Positions 23,422-34,578 of a stretch of DNA of 64,000 bases are shown piece after piece (within the stretch, counting starts at the first letter, position 1; each line of letters begins with the position of its first letter). A model generated the notes under the pieces. It was not told where the DNA came from, ran no database searches, and worked only from the letters and a program-made list of their open reading frames with translations. This stretch comes from Streptomyces megasporus. GTDB lineage: Bacteria > Actinomycetota > Actinomycetes > Streptomycetales > Streptomycetaceae. A program made the position numbers and the translations under genes. The stretch spans positions 62,001-126,000 of the forward strand of contig NZ_JODL01000006.1 in assembly GCF_000718985.1 (NCBI RefSeq). Direction: 5' to 3'.

Positions 23422-24618
23422 GTGACCGAGCGCGTCGTACTCGCCTACTCCGGTGGTCTGGACACCTCCGTCTGCATCGGCTGGATCGCCGAGGAGACGG
23501 GCGCCGAGGTCATCGCCGTCGCCGTGGACGTCGGCCAGGGCGGGGAGGACCTGGACGTCATCCGCAAGCGCGCGCTCGCCTGCGGTGCGGTGGAGGCCGA
23601 GGTCGCCGACGCCAAGGACGAGTTCGCCGACGAGTACTGCCTCCCGGCGATCAAGGCCAACGCGCTCTACATGGACCGCTACCCGCTGGTCTCCGCCCTC
23701 TCCCGGCCGGTCATCGTCAAGCACCTGGTGGCCGCTGCGCGGAAGCACGGCGCCGACACCGTCGCCCACGGCTGCACCGGCAAGGGCAACGACCAGGTGC
23801 GGTTCGAGGCGGGCATCGCCTCCCTCGCGCCCGACCTGAACTGCATCGCGCCCGTGCGGGACTACGCCATGACCCGCGACGCGGCCATCGCCTTCGCCGA
23901 GAGCAAGGGCCTGCCGATCGAGACCACCAGGAAGTCGCCGTACTCCATCGACCAGAACGTCTTCGGACGCGCCGTGGAGACCGGCTTCCTGGAGGACATC
24001 TGGAACGCGCCGATCGAGGACGTCTACGACTACACCGAGAACCCGGCCACCCCGCGCGAGGCCGACGAGGTGGTCATCACCTTCGACAAGGGCGTCCCCG
24101 TCGCCGTCGACGGCCGGCCCGTCACCGTCCTGCAGGCCATCCAGCAGCTCAACGAGCGCGCCGGAGCCCAGGGCATCGGCCGGATCGACATGGTCGAGGA
24201 CCGACTCGTCGGCATCAAGTCCCGCGAGGTCTACGAGGCCCCGGGCGCCATCGCGCTGATCACCGCCCACCAGGAACTGGAGAACGTCACCCTGGAGCGC
24301 GAACTGGCCCGCTACAAGCGGCAGGTCGAGCAGCGGTGGAGCGAACTGGTCTACGACGGCCTGTGGTTCTCCCCGCTCAAGCGGGCCCTGGACGGGTTCG
24401 TCGCCGAGGCCAACGAGCACGTCTCCGGCGACATCCGGATGACCCTGCACGGCGGCCGGGCCGTCGTCACCGGCCGGCGCTCCCAGGAGTCGCTGTACGA
24501 CTTCAACCTGGCCACCTACGACACCGGCGACACCTTCGACCAGTCGATGGCCAAGGGTTTCATCGAGATCTTCGGCATGAGCAGCAGGATCGCCGCCAAG
24601 CGGGACCTCGGGCAGTAA
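23422..24618 (+). CDS. argG: argininosuccinate synthase
   Basis: The 398-residue enzyme ligates citrulline and aspartate with ATP. It has the N-type PP-loop [16 protein letters not shown], the citrulline/aspartate regions [15 protein letters not shown] and [12 protein letters not shown](V)FGR, and the tail [11 protein letters not shown]. The GTG start at 23422 follows AAGGAGCCCTCC. It is separated from argCJBDR by three unrelated genes but carries its own ARG boxes, so it should be co-regulated. Confidence 0.97.
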   Translation: MTERVVLAYSGGLDTSVCIGWIAEETGAEVIAVAVDVGQGGEDLDVIRKRALACGAVEAEVADAKDEFADEYCLPAIKANALYMDRYPLVSALSRPVIVKHLVAAARKHGADTVAHGCTGKGNDQVRFEAGIASLAPDLNCIAPVRDYAMTRDAAIAFAESKGLPIETTRKSPYSIDQNVFGRAVETGFLEDIWNAPIEDVYDYTENPATPREADEVVITFDKGVPVAVDGRPVTVLQAIQQLNERAGAQGIGRIDMVEDRLVGIKSREVYEAPGAIALITAHQELENVTLERELARYKRQVEQRWSELVYDGLWFSPLKRALDGFVAEANEHVSGDIRMTLHGGRAVVTGRRSQESLYDFNLATYDTGDTFDQSMAKGFIEIFGMSSRIAAKRDLGQ

Positions 24619-26920
<2,302 letters not shown>

Positions 26921-27172
26921 GTCGTTCCTCCCTGGTGCTTTCGGTCCTCGGGGAGCATCGACCGCACCGCACCGGCTCATGCCGCCGGAAGGGGTGAATC
27001 AGGACGTCCCGGATGAGACGTGGTCACCCGCACGAGTGAGCGCCCCGGGCGTCCCCTCGGGCGTTCGTCCGCGAACGCAGCGCCGGGCGGGCCGACGCCA
27101 CGCGCCCGGCGACGCCGGCCCCGTGGCCTCGGGGGGCGTCGGGGGGCGTCCCGGGGACCCGGGGAGAAGGAG

Positions 27173-27856
27173 TCAGGCCGCCTTGGCCTTGGTGGCGTAC
27201 ACGTCCACGTACTCCTGGCCCGACAGTCGCATCACGTGGCTCATCACCTCGTCCGTCACGGCCCGCAGCACGTAGCGGTCGCGGTCCATGCCGTCGTAGC
27301 GGGAGAAGTCCAGCGGCTCGCCGAAGCGGACCGTGACCCGGCGGCCCGGACCGATCCGGGGCAGGCCGCGCCCGCCCGGCTGCACGCGGTCGGTGCCGAT
27401 CATCGCGAACGGAACCACCGGCGCCCCGGTCATCAGCGTCAGCCGGGCGATGCCGGTGCGCCCCCGGTAGAGGCGGCCGTCGGGGGAGCGGGTGCCCTCC
27501 GGGTAGATGCCGAAGACCTTGCCCTCCTCCAGCACCCGGCGGCCGGTCATCAGCGCGGCCACGCCGCCGCGCCCGCCGTCGCGGTCGACGGGGATCATGC
27601 CGACGCCGGTGAAGAACCAGGCCATCAGGCGGCCCTTGAGGCTCTTGCCGGTGACGTACTCGTCCTTGCCGATGAAGAAGACCTGCCGGTCGACGACGAG
27701 CGGGAGGATCATCGAGTCGATGAACGTGAGGTGGTTTCCGGCCAGGATCACCGGTCCGCTGCCCGGAATGCGCTCGACGCCCTCCACCCGCGGACGGAAC
27801 AGCACGCGCAGGAGCGGGCCGAGCAGCGCTTTGATGAACTGGAAGCGGGACAACAT
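27173..27856 (-). CDS. lysophospholipid acyltransferase (PlsC-like)
   Basis: A 227-residue membrane-associated acyltransferase. The N-terminal helix FIKALLGPLLRVLF is followed by motif 1 NHLTFID (His42, Asp47) and motif 3 FGIYPEGTRSPDG (Glu120), plus PVVPFAMIGTD. It transfers an acyl chain to a lysophosphatidate or related lipid. It is divergent from the secreted glycerophosphodiesterase gene across 242 bp, a lipid-metabolism pairing. Confidence 0.92.
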   Translation of the reverse strand: MLSRFQFIKALLGPLLRVLFRPRVEGVERIPGSGPVILAGNHLTFIDSMILPLVVDRQVFFIGKDEYVTGKSLKGRLMAWFFTGVGMIPVDRDGGRGGVAALMTGRRVLEEGKVFGIYPEGTRSPDGRLYRGRTGIARLTLMTGAPVVPFAMIGTDRVQPGGRGLPRIGPGRRVTVRFGEPLDFSRYDGMDRDRYVLRAVTDEVMSHVMRLSGQEYVDVYATKAKAA

Positions 27857-28097
27857 GTCCTCCGGTCGTGACGGTCAGCGCGCACACCCGCGCGAGTCAG
27901 TACGGTACCCGCGCTCCAGGGCGAAACGTGCGCCGGGTTCGAACGACGGATACCCGGTGTCGGGGTGCTTTGTCAGCCGTTTGCGTCATGTTCCCCCCGC
28001 GGCCTCCCGGCGGACGGCGGCGCGCGCCTACCATGCGCGGGTTCCGTCGCTTGTCAGGTGCGGGACAGCCATGAGCGGACGTGGGAGAGGAGTGTCC

Positions 28098-29243
28098 ATG
28101 GGACAGGTGCAGCGGCCGGGGCGCAGGACGGTGCTGGGCGCGGCGGTGCTGGGGACCGGAGCGGCGGCACTGGGGCCGGCGGCCACGGCCGTGGCCGCCG
28201 GCGGGAGCGGCGCGGGCCGGGGGCGCTCGAAGCTGCCGGTGCCCACCGTGATCGCCCACCGGGGCGCCAGTGGCCACCGCCCCGAGCACACCCTCGGCGC
28301 GTACCAACTCGCCCTCGACATGGGGGCGGACGTCATCGAGCAGGACCTCGTCCCCACCAAGGACGGCCGGCTGGTGTGCCGCCACGAGAACGACATCACC
28401 GGCACCACGGACGTCGCCGACCACCCGGAGTTCGCCGACCGGAGGACCACCAAGACGGTGGACGGCACGGAGCTGACCGGCTGGTTCACCGAGGACTTCA
28501 CCCTCGCCGAGCTCAAGACGCTGCGCGCCACCGAGCGCATTCCGCAGACCCGGCCCAACAACACCCTCTACGACGGCCGTTGGGAGGTGCCGACCTTCGA
28601 GGAGGTGCTGCGCTGGGCCGAGCGCGAGGGCCGCCGGCGCGGACGTCCGGTCTGGCTGCACGTCGAGACCAAGCACCCCACCTACTTCCGCGAGCTGGGG
28701 CTGGGCCTGGAGGAGCCGTTGGCGAGGCTGCTGCGTGCCCACGGGCGGCACCGCGCGAACTCCCCGACGTTCCTGCAGTCCTTCGAGCCGGGCAGCATGC
28801 GGCGGCTGGCGAGGCTGGTGGAGACCCCGCGCGTGGTGCTGCTCTCCTCCGCCTCCTCCCGCCCCTGGGACTTCGTGGAGTCCGGCGACCCGCGCACCGT
28901 GGCCGACCTGATCACCCCCGAGGGCCTGAAGTGGATCTCCGGCTTCGCCCAGGGCATCGGCCCCACGCTCGATCTGGTCGTCCCCAGGACGGCCGACGGC
29001 CGGCTGGGGGAGCCCACCACCCTGGTGCGCGACGCCCACGCCCACGGCCTGTTGCTCCACCCGTACACCCAGCGCAACGAGAACCGGTTCCTGCCCGCCG
29101 ACTTCCACCGCGGCACCGACCCCGACGCCTACGGAGACGCCTTCGGCGCCCTGCGGGCGTACTTCGCCACCGGGATCGACGGCATCTTCTCCGACCACCC
29201 GGACACGGCGCTGCTGGCAGCCGAGGACTTCCGTCGAGGCTGA
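28098..29243 (+). CDS. glpQ: secreted glycerophosphodiester phosphodiesterase
   Basis: A 381-residue enzyme that releases glycerol-3-phosphate from glycerophosphodiesters. A twin-arginine signal is at RPGRRTVLGAAVLGTGAAALGPAATAVAA. The catalytic GDPD motifs are AHRGASGHRPEHTLGAYQLAL and the metal-site EQDLVPTKDGRLVCRHE. VWLHVETKHP and GIFSDHPDTA close the barrel. ATG at 28098 is preferred because GAGAGGAG lies upstream; ATG at 28071 is an in-frame alternative. It is followed by a 14-bp hairpin. Confidence 0.9.
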   Translation: MGQVQRPGRRTVLGAAVLGTGAAALGPAATAVAAGGSGAGRGRSKLPVPTVIAHRGASGHRPEHTLGAYQLALDMGADVIEQDLVPTKDGRLVCRHENDITGTTDVADHPEFADRRTTKTVDGTELTGWFTEDFTLAELKTLRATERIPQTRPNNTLYDGRWEVPTFEEVLRWAEREGRRRGRPVWLHVETKHPTYFRELGLGLEEPLARLLRAHGRHRANSPTFLQSFEPGSMRRLARLVETPRVVLLSSASSRPWDFVESGDPRTVADLITPEGLKWISGFAQGIGPTLDLVVPRTADGRLGEPTTLVRDAHAHGLLLHPYTQRNENRFLPADFHRGTDPDAYGDAFGALRAYFATGIDGIFSDHPDTALLAAEDFRRG

Positions 29244-29249
29244 ACCCCC

Positions 29250-29280
29250 GGCCCCGGCGCCGGTTTCCGGCGCCGGGGCC
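29250..29280 (+). terminator. perfect 14-bp hairpin after glpQ
   Basis: GGCCCCGGCGCCGG (29250-29263), loop TTT, then the exact complement (29267-29280), starting 6 bp after the stop. Confidence 0.8.
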
Positions 29281-29365
29281 GCGCCGTCCCGCGGCGAGCC
29301 ACCCGGACGGGTGATCACCGGCCGTCCGCGCAACCGGCCCGCCGGCTCCGACCGTCACGGCAGCC

Positions 29366-29911
29366 GTGACGCCGGACGATTCCCCGCCCCCTCTCCCGCC
29401 GCCGCTGCGTTCCCTGCTGGAGGCCGAGTGCGCCGCGGAGGCGGCGGGCCACGGCGTCGAACCCGCCGACCTCGAACAGGCCGTCTGGTTGCGGTGGCTG
29501 GAACGCGGTCGGGCGGAGGGGCCGCCGCCCCGCCCGGACCACTGGCTGCGGGCGGCCGTACGGGCCGAGGTGCGGGCCGCCCGCCGCCGGGCGCGGCGCG
29601 AGGTGGCCTACGACCCGGCGGCGGTCGGGCCCGTGGACGGCGCCGAGGAGACCGAGAGCGCCGAGAACCGGGCCCTCGGCCGGGAACGGCGGCGGGTCCT
29701 GCGCGAGACGATCGCGAAACTGCCCGGCCGCTGCCCGGCGGTGCTCACCGCCCTGCTGTCGCGGCGGGACCCCACCTACCCCGAGATCGCCCGCGAGTTG
29801 GGAATCTCACAGGGCAGTCTCGGTCCGGTTCGTTCCCGATGCATCGATTGCCTGCGCAGAATGCTCCCGGCGGAGGTTGCGGCTCCCGGACCCGGGGGAA
29901 GGGTGCGGTAG
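29366..29911 (+). CDS. sigma-70-like RNA polymerase sigma factor (ECF-type, region 4 recognisable)
   Basis: A 181-residue protein. A helix-turn-helix C-terminal part, ETIAKLPGRCPAVLTALLSRRDPTYPEIARELGISQGSLGPVRSRCIDCLRRML, matches sigma region 4. The N-terminal part ([45 protein letters not shown]) resembles a degenerate region 2. No anti-sigma gene is adjacent. GTG at 29366 is supported only by position. Promoter targets are unknown. Confidence 0.82.
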   Translation: MTPDDSPPPLPPPLRSLLEAECAAEAAGHGVEPADLEQAVWLRWLERGRAEGPPPRPDHWLRAAVRAEVRAARRRARREVAYDPAAVGPVDGAEETESAENRALGRERRRVLRETIAKLPGRCPAVLTALLSRRDPTYPEIARELGISQGSLGPVRSRCIDCLRRMLPAEVAAPGPGGRVR

Positions 29912-29998
29912 ACAACCGGCGTCATCAGGGCAGACAGTTCGGGCGCGCGACCCTCACTCCGCGCGGGCCCGGACGCGACGATCAGGAGACGTGCGCAC

Positions 29999-30514
29999 AT
30001 GGGAACGAGCGTGACCATCTCTGCGGCGGGGGACGGCGACGCCGAGCAGATCCTCAAACTGCAGTACCTGTGCTACCAGTCGGAGGCCGCGCTGTACGGC
30101 GACTACGGCATCGAACCGCTCACCCAGTCCCTGGACGACCTGCGCGCCGAACTGGCCCGCGGCTGCGTGCTCGTGGCCCGGCTCGGCGAGGAGGTCGTCG
30201 GCTCGGTGCGCGGCGGCGTCGACGAGGACGGCACGGCCACCATCGCCAAACTGATCGTGCACCCCCGCCTGCAACGGCACGGCCTCGGCAGGCGGCTGCT
30301 GACGGCGATCGAGGAGAAGCTGGCGGAGGAGCGGTCCGCCAAGCGCTACCGGCTCTCCGTCGGCCGGCGCGGTGGGGGAGACCTCCGCCTCTACCGCGGA
30401 CTCGGTTACGCCCCCGTCTCCACCGAGCGGGTCTCTCCCCGGCTGAACACGGTCGTCCTGGAGAAGGAGGCCGCGCGCGAGGTCGTCCGACAGGACCTCG
30501 CCGCCAGCGCCTGA
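29999..30514 (+). CDS. GNAT family N-acetyltransferase
   Basis: A 171-residue GNAT: ATIAKLIVHPRLQRHGLGRRLLTAIEEKLAEE is motif A with the acetyl-CoA loop, followed by LSVGRRGGGDLRLYRGLGYAPVSTE. ATG at 29999 follows CAGGAGACGTGCGCAC. The RRGGGD stretch (GTGGGGGAG, 30370-30378) looks like the G-run of a short Streptomyces repeat and replaces a more usual loop. The substrate is unknown. Confidence 0.88.
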   Translation: MGTSVTISAAGDGDAEQILKLQYLCYQSEAALYGDYGIEPLTQSLDDLRAELARGCVLVARLGEEVVGSVRGGVDEDGTATIAKLIVHPRLQRHGLGRRLLTAIEEKLAEERSAKRYRLSVGRRGGGDLRLYRGLGYAPVSTERVSPRLNTVVLEKEAAREVVRQDLAASA

Positions 30515-30552
30515 CCGGGACGGCGGACGCCGGACGGAACGCGAACGCGAGC

Positions 30553-30584
30553 GTGGGGACGCGGCAGGGCGCCCGCGTCCCCAC
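30553..30584 (+). terminator. 12-bp hairpin after the GNAT gene
   Basis: GTGGGGACGCGG (30553-30564) pairs with CCGCGTCCCCAC (30573-30584). It lies between convergent genes and can serve both. Confidence 0.75.
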
Positions 30585-30697
30585 ACTCGCCGGTCGTGAG
30601 CGCGTGTGGTCGTGTCGCGCGGGGTGTGTGCGGGGGGTGCGTGGGTCGGGTGGCTCCGTGTGGGCGAGAGGCGTGGCCCGGGAGCGGCGCCCCGCGG

Positions 30698-31174
30698 CTA
30701 CGCGGCCCGCTCGGCCGTCCGCGAGCGCCGCAGCCACACCAGGCCGACGACGGGCAGGACCAAGGGGAGCAACAGGTAGCCCAGGCCGTAGTTCGACCAG
30801 ACGGTCGAATCCGGGAAGGCCGACGGATCCAGCACGGTCCAGGTGCCGATCGTCAGCACCCCGAACAGTTCCGCCGCGCAGCCGACCGTCGCCACCCCGC
30901 GGGCGCTCTCGCCGCCGCGGGCCAGGGCGACGGTGATCACCACGTACACCACCGCGGCGATCGCCGAGAGCACGTAGGCCAGCGGCGCCTCCTCGAAGCG
31001 GGTGGCGAGCTGGTAGACCGAGCGGGACGTGGCGCCGACGGCGAAGACCGCGTACACCGTGAGCAGCAGCCGGCCCGGACCGTGCCCGAGCCCTGGGGAG
31101 GAGCCCCGCGCGGCGGACGGCGAGGACGTCCCGGAGGGCTTCTCGGGGGGCTTTCCGGAGGGCGTCTCAGACAT
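30698..31174 (-). CDS. integral membrane protein, unknown
   Basis: A 158-residue protein with a Pro/Ser-rich N-terminal 34 residues and about four hydrophobic helices (LLLTVYAVFAVGATSRSVYQL, YVLSAIAAVVYVVITVALA, VATVGCAAELFGVLTIGTW, YLLLPLVLPVVGLVWL), ending RRSRTAERAA. I do not recognise a named family. It overlaps the preceding membrane-protein gene by 8 bp, so they form a pair likely to act together. Confidence 0.8.
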   Translation of the reverse strand: MSETPSGKPPEKPSGTSSPSAARGSSPGLGHGPGRLLLTVYAVFAVGATSRSVYQLATRFEEAPLAYVLSAIAAVVYVVITVALARGGESARGVATVGCAAELFGVLTIGTWTVLDPSAFPDSTVWSNYGLGYLLLPLVLPVVGLVWLRRSRTAERAA

Positions 31175-31538
31175 GGCCGCCGCCTCCCCACACGTCGTAC
31201 AGCCGAACCTGGAGCACCGCCATCACCACCGCGCCCGCGGCGACCGTCGCCGAGCCCCAGCGGGTGCGCTCGGCCAGCGACATGAAACCGACGGCCGGCA
31301 CACAGGCCACGACGCCCAGCAGGTAGCCGACGAAGACCACCGTGCCGCCGTCCGGCTGTTCGCCGCGCGCGAGCCGCACGACCCCGACGATCAGTTGGAC
31401 CAGGGCGAGCGCGGTCACCACGGCCATCCCGGCGAAGTGCCAGTCCTTGGTCGGCTGGTCCCGGTATGCCGCGAAGCCGCACCAGGCGGCCAGGGCGAGC
31501 GCGGCCACGGCGACCGCGACCGTCAGCGGGGTGAACAT
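31167..31538 (-). CDS. small integral membrane protein, unknown
   Basis: The 123-residue protein has four predicted helices (VAVAVAALALAAWCGFAAY, AGMAVVTALALVQLIVGVVRLA, VVFVGYLLGVVACVPAVGFM and SATVAAGAVVMAVLQVRLY) and ends VWGGGGHV. Start ATG at 31538. It is the upstream gene of a translationally overlapping pair with the protein ending at 30698. No function is evident. Confidence 0.8.
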   Translation of the reverse strand: MFTPLTVAVAVAALALAAWCGFAAYRDQPTKDWHFAGMAVVTALALVQLIVGVVRLARGEQPDGGTVVFVGYLLGVVACVPAVGFMSLAERTRWGSATVAAGAVVMAVLQVRLYDVWGGGGHV

Positions 31539-31620
31539 GTCGAGACTGTATTACGGGGAGACATCACGGGCGGAAAGGCCCCCCGTCCGCGGTTCCCGGA
31601 TCGCCTCATAGGCTGACGGG

Positions 31621-32280
31621 GTGAGGATCTTCGCCGCCGCCGCGCTCTTCGACAACGACGGAACCCTGCTGTCGTCCCTGGACTCGGTCGTCCGCTGCTG
31701 GACCCGCTGGGCGGGTGAGTACGGCGTCACCGCCGAGGACTTCGCCCGGATCGGGCTGCACGGCCGTCCCGCCGCGGAGATCGTCGCCGACCTGTTGCCC
31801 GCCGACCGGGTGCCCGAGGCGCTGCGGCGCATCGACGAGCTGGAGCTGGAGGACGTGACGGGCCCGGACGGGGGAGGGGTGGCGCCGCTGCCCGGCTCGG
31901 TCGAGCTGACCGGCGCGCTGCCCGCCGACCGCTGGGCCGTCGTCACCTCCGCGACCCGCCGGCTGGCCGAGGCCCGGCTGGCCCGGGCCGGTCTGAGCGC
32001 GCCCCTGGTCGTCGCGGCCGAGGACATCACCCGAGGCAAGCCCGACCCCGAGCCCTACCTGTTGGCCGCCGCCGAACTGGGGGTCGATCCGGCCCGGTGC
32101 GTGGTCTTCGAGGACGCCCCGGCCGGCGTGGCGGCCGGTCGCGCCGCAGGCATGACAACCGTGGCCTTGGCCACAACCCACCGGCCCGACGAGCTGGACG
32201 CGGATGTCGTGATCAAGGACCTCTCGGCGGTGTCCGTGCAGGTCACGGCCGGTGGACTGGAGATCGTCGCAGGAGAGTGA
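31621..32280 (+). CDS. HAD superfamily hydrolase (phosphatase)
   Basis: A 219-residue HAD subfamily IA enzyme. Motif I is LFDNDGTLLSS, motif II VVTSAT, and motif III/IV RGKPDPEPYLLAAAELG and CVVFEDAPAGVAAGRAAGM. It is likely a sugar- or nucleotide-phosphate phosphatase; the substrate is not determined. The GTG at 31621 lies 6 nt after a TAGGCT -10 box (31609-31614), so the mRNA is probably leaderless. It is divergent from the two membrane proteins. Confidence 0.9.
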   Translation: MRIFAAAALFDNDGTLLSSLDSVVRCWTRWAGEYGVTAEDFARIGLHGRPAAEIVADLLPADRVPEALRRIDELELEDVTGPDGGGVAPLPGSVELTGALPADRWAVVTSATRRLAEARLARAGLSAPLVVAAEDITRGKPDPEPYLLAAAELGVDPARCVVFEDAPAGVAAGRAAGMTTVALATTHRPDELDADVVIKDLSAVSVQVTAGGLEIVAGE

Positions 32281-32323
32281 ACGATCGGTCCGCCCTGTTG
32301 TCCGCCCCGCCATGCTGTCCACT

Positions 32324-32348
32324 ATGCGGACACGGTGTCCGCATTTTT
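32324..32348 (+). terminator. intrinsic terminator with T-tract after the HAD gene
   Basis: ATGCGGACAC (32324-32333) and GTGTCCGCAT (32335-32344) are exact complements, followed by TTTT. In this GC-rich genome a stem with a T-run is distinctive. It isolates the HAD gene from the downstream methionine-transporter leader. Confidence 0.85.
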
Positions 32349-32371
32349 ACGTGCATCGCCCAGGTATCTGG

Positions 32372-32377
32372 TTTACT
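32372..32377 (+). promoter_or_regulatory. -10 box of the metNIQ transcript
   Basis: TTTACT lies 7 nt before an ATG at 32385, so transcription should start at or next to that ATG. No good -35 box is visible. The 285-nt stretch between this promoter and metN has the features of a regulatory leader. Confidence 0.5.
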
Positions 32378-32384
32378 CGTCCGC

Positions 32385-32471
32385 ATGACCGCGACGAGCC
32401 ACCGCACCCCCGCGACCGAGGCGACGATGACGCCCGGTGCTCGCCGCATGTGTCGAATGTGTGACCGCTGA
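32385..32471 (+). CDS. predicted leaderless upstream ORF (28 aa) ending in a Met/Cys-rich motif
   Basis: ATG at 32385 opens MTATSHRTPATEATMTPG followed by ARRMCRMCDR and TGA. Four of the last ten residues are Met or Cys (MCRMC, 32448-32462), an amino acid signature that fits the sulfur-amino-acid transporter it precedes. CTCGC/GCGAG at 32491-32508 forms a small stem just downstream. Ribosome stalling when Met or Cys tRNA is scarce could control metNIQ. The peptide itself need not have a function. This is an inference; no experimental support is visible. Confidence 0.55.
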   Translation: MTATSHRTPATEATMTPGARRMCRMCDR

Positions 32472-32669
32472 GGGCCCCCGCCCGAGCCGCCTCGCGCCCC
32501 GAAGCGAGCCCCGAGCCCCGGCCACGTCCCGATCGACGCGGAACGGACGAGCTCGGCCCCCGCTCATCCGCAGTCCCGTCGTCCCGGACTGCCGGCCCCC
32601 TTTCGTCAGGAACATCCCGTGCCCGGCGCCGCCACCGCGCGCCGCGCACTCGACAGTGATGGACACCCA

Positions 32670-33755
32670 GTGATCACCACCACGGGACTCACCAAGGTCT
32701 ACCGCTCCCGAGGCCGCGACGTGACCGCGCTCGACGGCGTCGACCTGCACGTCCGCGAAGGCGAGATATTCGGCGTCGTCGGACGCAGCGGAGCGGGGAA
32801 GTCCTCCCTCATCCGCTGCGTCAACCTGCTGGAGAGACCCACCTCCGGCACGGTCGTCGTCGACGGACAGGACCTCACCGCGCTGGCCGGACGCGGACCG
32901 CGGGCCGGCGCCGCACTGCGCCGGGCACGCAGCCGCATCGGCATGGTCTTCCAACACTTCAACCTGCTGTCCTCCCGGACCGTCCAGGGCAACGTCGAGC
33001 TGCCCCTGGAGATCCTGGGGGTGCCCGGCCGGGAACGCGCCCGCAAGGCGCGGGAACTGCTCGGCCTGGTCGGCCTCGCCGACCACGCCCGCGCCTGGCC
33101 CGCGCAGTTGTCGGGCGGACAGAAGCAGCGCGTCGGCATCGCCCGGGCGCTCGCCGGCGACCCCAAGGTGCTGCTGTCGGACGAGGCCACCTCAGCCCTC
33201 GACCCGGAGACCACCCGCTCGGTGCTGGACCTGCTGCGCGACCTCAACCGACAACTCGGCCTGACCATCCTGCTCATCACGCACGAGATGGACGTCGTGA
33301 AGTCGATCTGCGACTCGGCCGCGCTGATGCGCGACGGGAAGGTCGTCGAATCCGGCACCCTCTCCGGACTGCTGGCCACCCCCGGCTCGGAACTGGCCCG
33401 CGAGCTGTTCCCCCTCGGCGGCCCGCCCCCCGAGGGTGACCACACCGTCGTGGACGTCACCTTCCACGGCGACAGCGCGGCCCGACCGCTGATCTCCCAG
33501 CTCTCGCGCACCTATGACATCGACGTGTCGATCCTCGGCGCCGCGATGGACACCATCGCCGGCCGTCAGGTGGGTCGGATGCGGATCGAACTCCCCGGTC
33601 GCTTCGAGGACAACGTCGTGCCGATCGGCTTCCTGCGCGAGCGGGGCCTGACCGTGGAACTCGCCGGGAGCACCGAGGCCGCCGGGACCACCGGGTCCGC
33701 CGAGTCCGTCAAGCCCGTCGAGTTCGTCGAGAAGACCGTGGAGGAGGCCCGATGA
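32670..33755 (+). CDS. metN: methionine ABC transporter ATP-binding protein
   Basis: The 361-residue ATPase of the MetNIQ importer. Walker A GRSGAGKSS, Q-loop GMVFQHFNLL, signature LSGGQKQRVGIARALAGDPKVLLSDEATSALDPETT and H-loop LLITHEMDVV are intact. A C-terminal NIL domain at about 265-335 (VDVTFHGDSAARPLISQLSRTYDIDVSILGAAMD) senses methionine in this family. The GTG at 32670 starts VITTTGLTKVYRSRG; an in-frame GTG at 32619 has the better ribosome-binding site (CAGGAA) and would add 17 residues. The stop overlaps metI. Confidence 0.95.
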   Translation: MITTTGLTKVYRSRGRDVTALDGVDLHVREGEIFGVVGRSGAGKSSLIRCVNLLERPTSGTVVVDGQDLTALAGRGPRAGAALRRARSRIGMVFQHFNLLSSRTVQGNVELPLEILGVPGRERARKARELLGLVGLADHARAWPAQLSGGQKQRVGIARALAGDPKVLLSDEATSALDPETTRSVLDLLRDLNRQLGLTILLITHEMDVVKSICDSAALMRDGKVVESGTLSGLLATPGSELARELFPLGGPPPEGDHTVVDVTFHGDSAARPLISQLSRTYDIDVSILGAAMDTIAGRQVGRMRIELPGRFEDNVVPIGFLRERGLTVELAGSTEAAGTTGSAESVKPVEFVEKTVEEAR

Positions 33756-34423
33756 CCTGGCCGGAGATGCAGCCCATTCTGATCCAGGGCACCATCGACA
33801 CGCTCTACATGGTCGGGTGGTCCACCCTCGTCACCGTCCTCGGCGGACTCCCGCTGGGCGTGCTGCTGGTCCTCACCGACCGGGGCGGCCTCCTGGCCAA
33901 CAAGACGGTCAACAAGGCGCTGGGCGCCGTGGTCAACGTCGGACGCTCCCTGCCCTTCATCGTCCTCGTCGTCGCCCTGATCCCCTTCACCCGGCTGCTG
34001 ATCGGCACCTCCATCGGCCCGACGGCCGCCGTGGTGCCGCTGTCCATCGGCGCCATCCCCTTCTTCGCCCGGCTGGTGGAGACCGCCGTGCGCGAGGTGG
34101 ACCACGGTCTGGTGGAGGCCGTCCTGTCCATGGGCGGCGGCACCGGCACGGTCGTCTTCAAGGCACTGCTGCCGCAGGCGCTCCCGTCGCTGGTGGCCGG
34201 TCTGACCACCACCGTCATCACCCTCGTCAGCTACTCCGCGATGGCCGGGGCGGTGGGCGCCGAGGGGCTGGGCAGCAAGGCCATCACCTACGGCTACCAG
34301 CGTTTCGAGACCGGCTTCATGATCGCCACGGTCGTGGTGCTGCTCGCCATCGTCACCGTCGTGCAGCTCCTGGGCGACGGCGTGGTGCGGCTGCTCTCCC
34401 GCCGCGAACGCACCGCCTCCTGA
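33752..34423 (+). CDS. metI: methionine ABC transporter permease
   Basis: A 223-residue permease with five predicted helices and the inner-membrane coupling motif EAVLSMGGGTGTVVFKALLPQALPSLVAGL. It starts MTWPEMQPILIQGTIDTLYMV. ATGA overlap with metN at 33752 gives translational coupling. It forms the transmembrane path for methionine with MetN and MetQ. Confidence 0.95.
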   Translation: MTWPEMQPILIQGTIDTLYMVGWSTLVTVLGGLPLGVLLVLTDRGGLLANKTVNKALGAVVNVGRSLPFIVLVVALIPFTRLLIGTSIGPTAAVVPLSIGAIPFFARLVETAVREVDHGLVEAVLSMGGGTGTVVFKALLPQALPSLVAGLTTTVITLVSYSAMAGAVGAEGLGSKAITYGYQRFETGFMIATVVVLLAIVTVVQLLGDGVVRLLSRRERTAS

Positions 34424-34458
34424 AAGCTTCCGCCCCCCGGCGGAGAACCCCCCACGAA

Positions 34459-34567
34459 GCCGGACACCTTGTCCGGCGACCACGCAAGAACTCGGCAGCG
34501 CCGAGAGACCGAGAAACCCGAGAACCCGGGAAACCGAGAACCCGGGAAGCCGGGAGAACCGAGAAAG
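34459..34567 (+). repeat. metI-metQ spacer with hairpin and purine-rich tandem repeats
   Basis: GCCGGACA (34459-34466) and TGTCCGGC (34470-34477) form an 8-bp hairpin. After it, 34501-34567 is a purine-rich tract built from CCGAGAA/CCCGGG units; the clearest are two 16-bp units at 34519-34534 and 34535-34550 with one mismatch. The tract ends at the AAAGAGG ribosome-binding site of metQ. The arrangement could give extra metQ mRNA or stability, as binding proteins are needed in excess. Confidence 0.65.
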
Positions 34568-34578
34568 AGGCACTCTTC

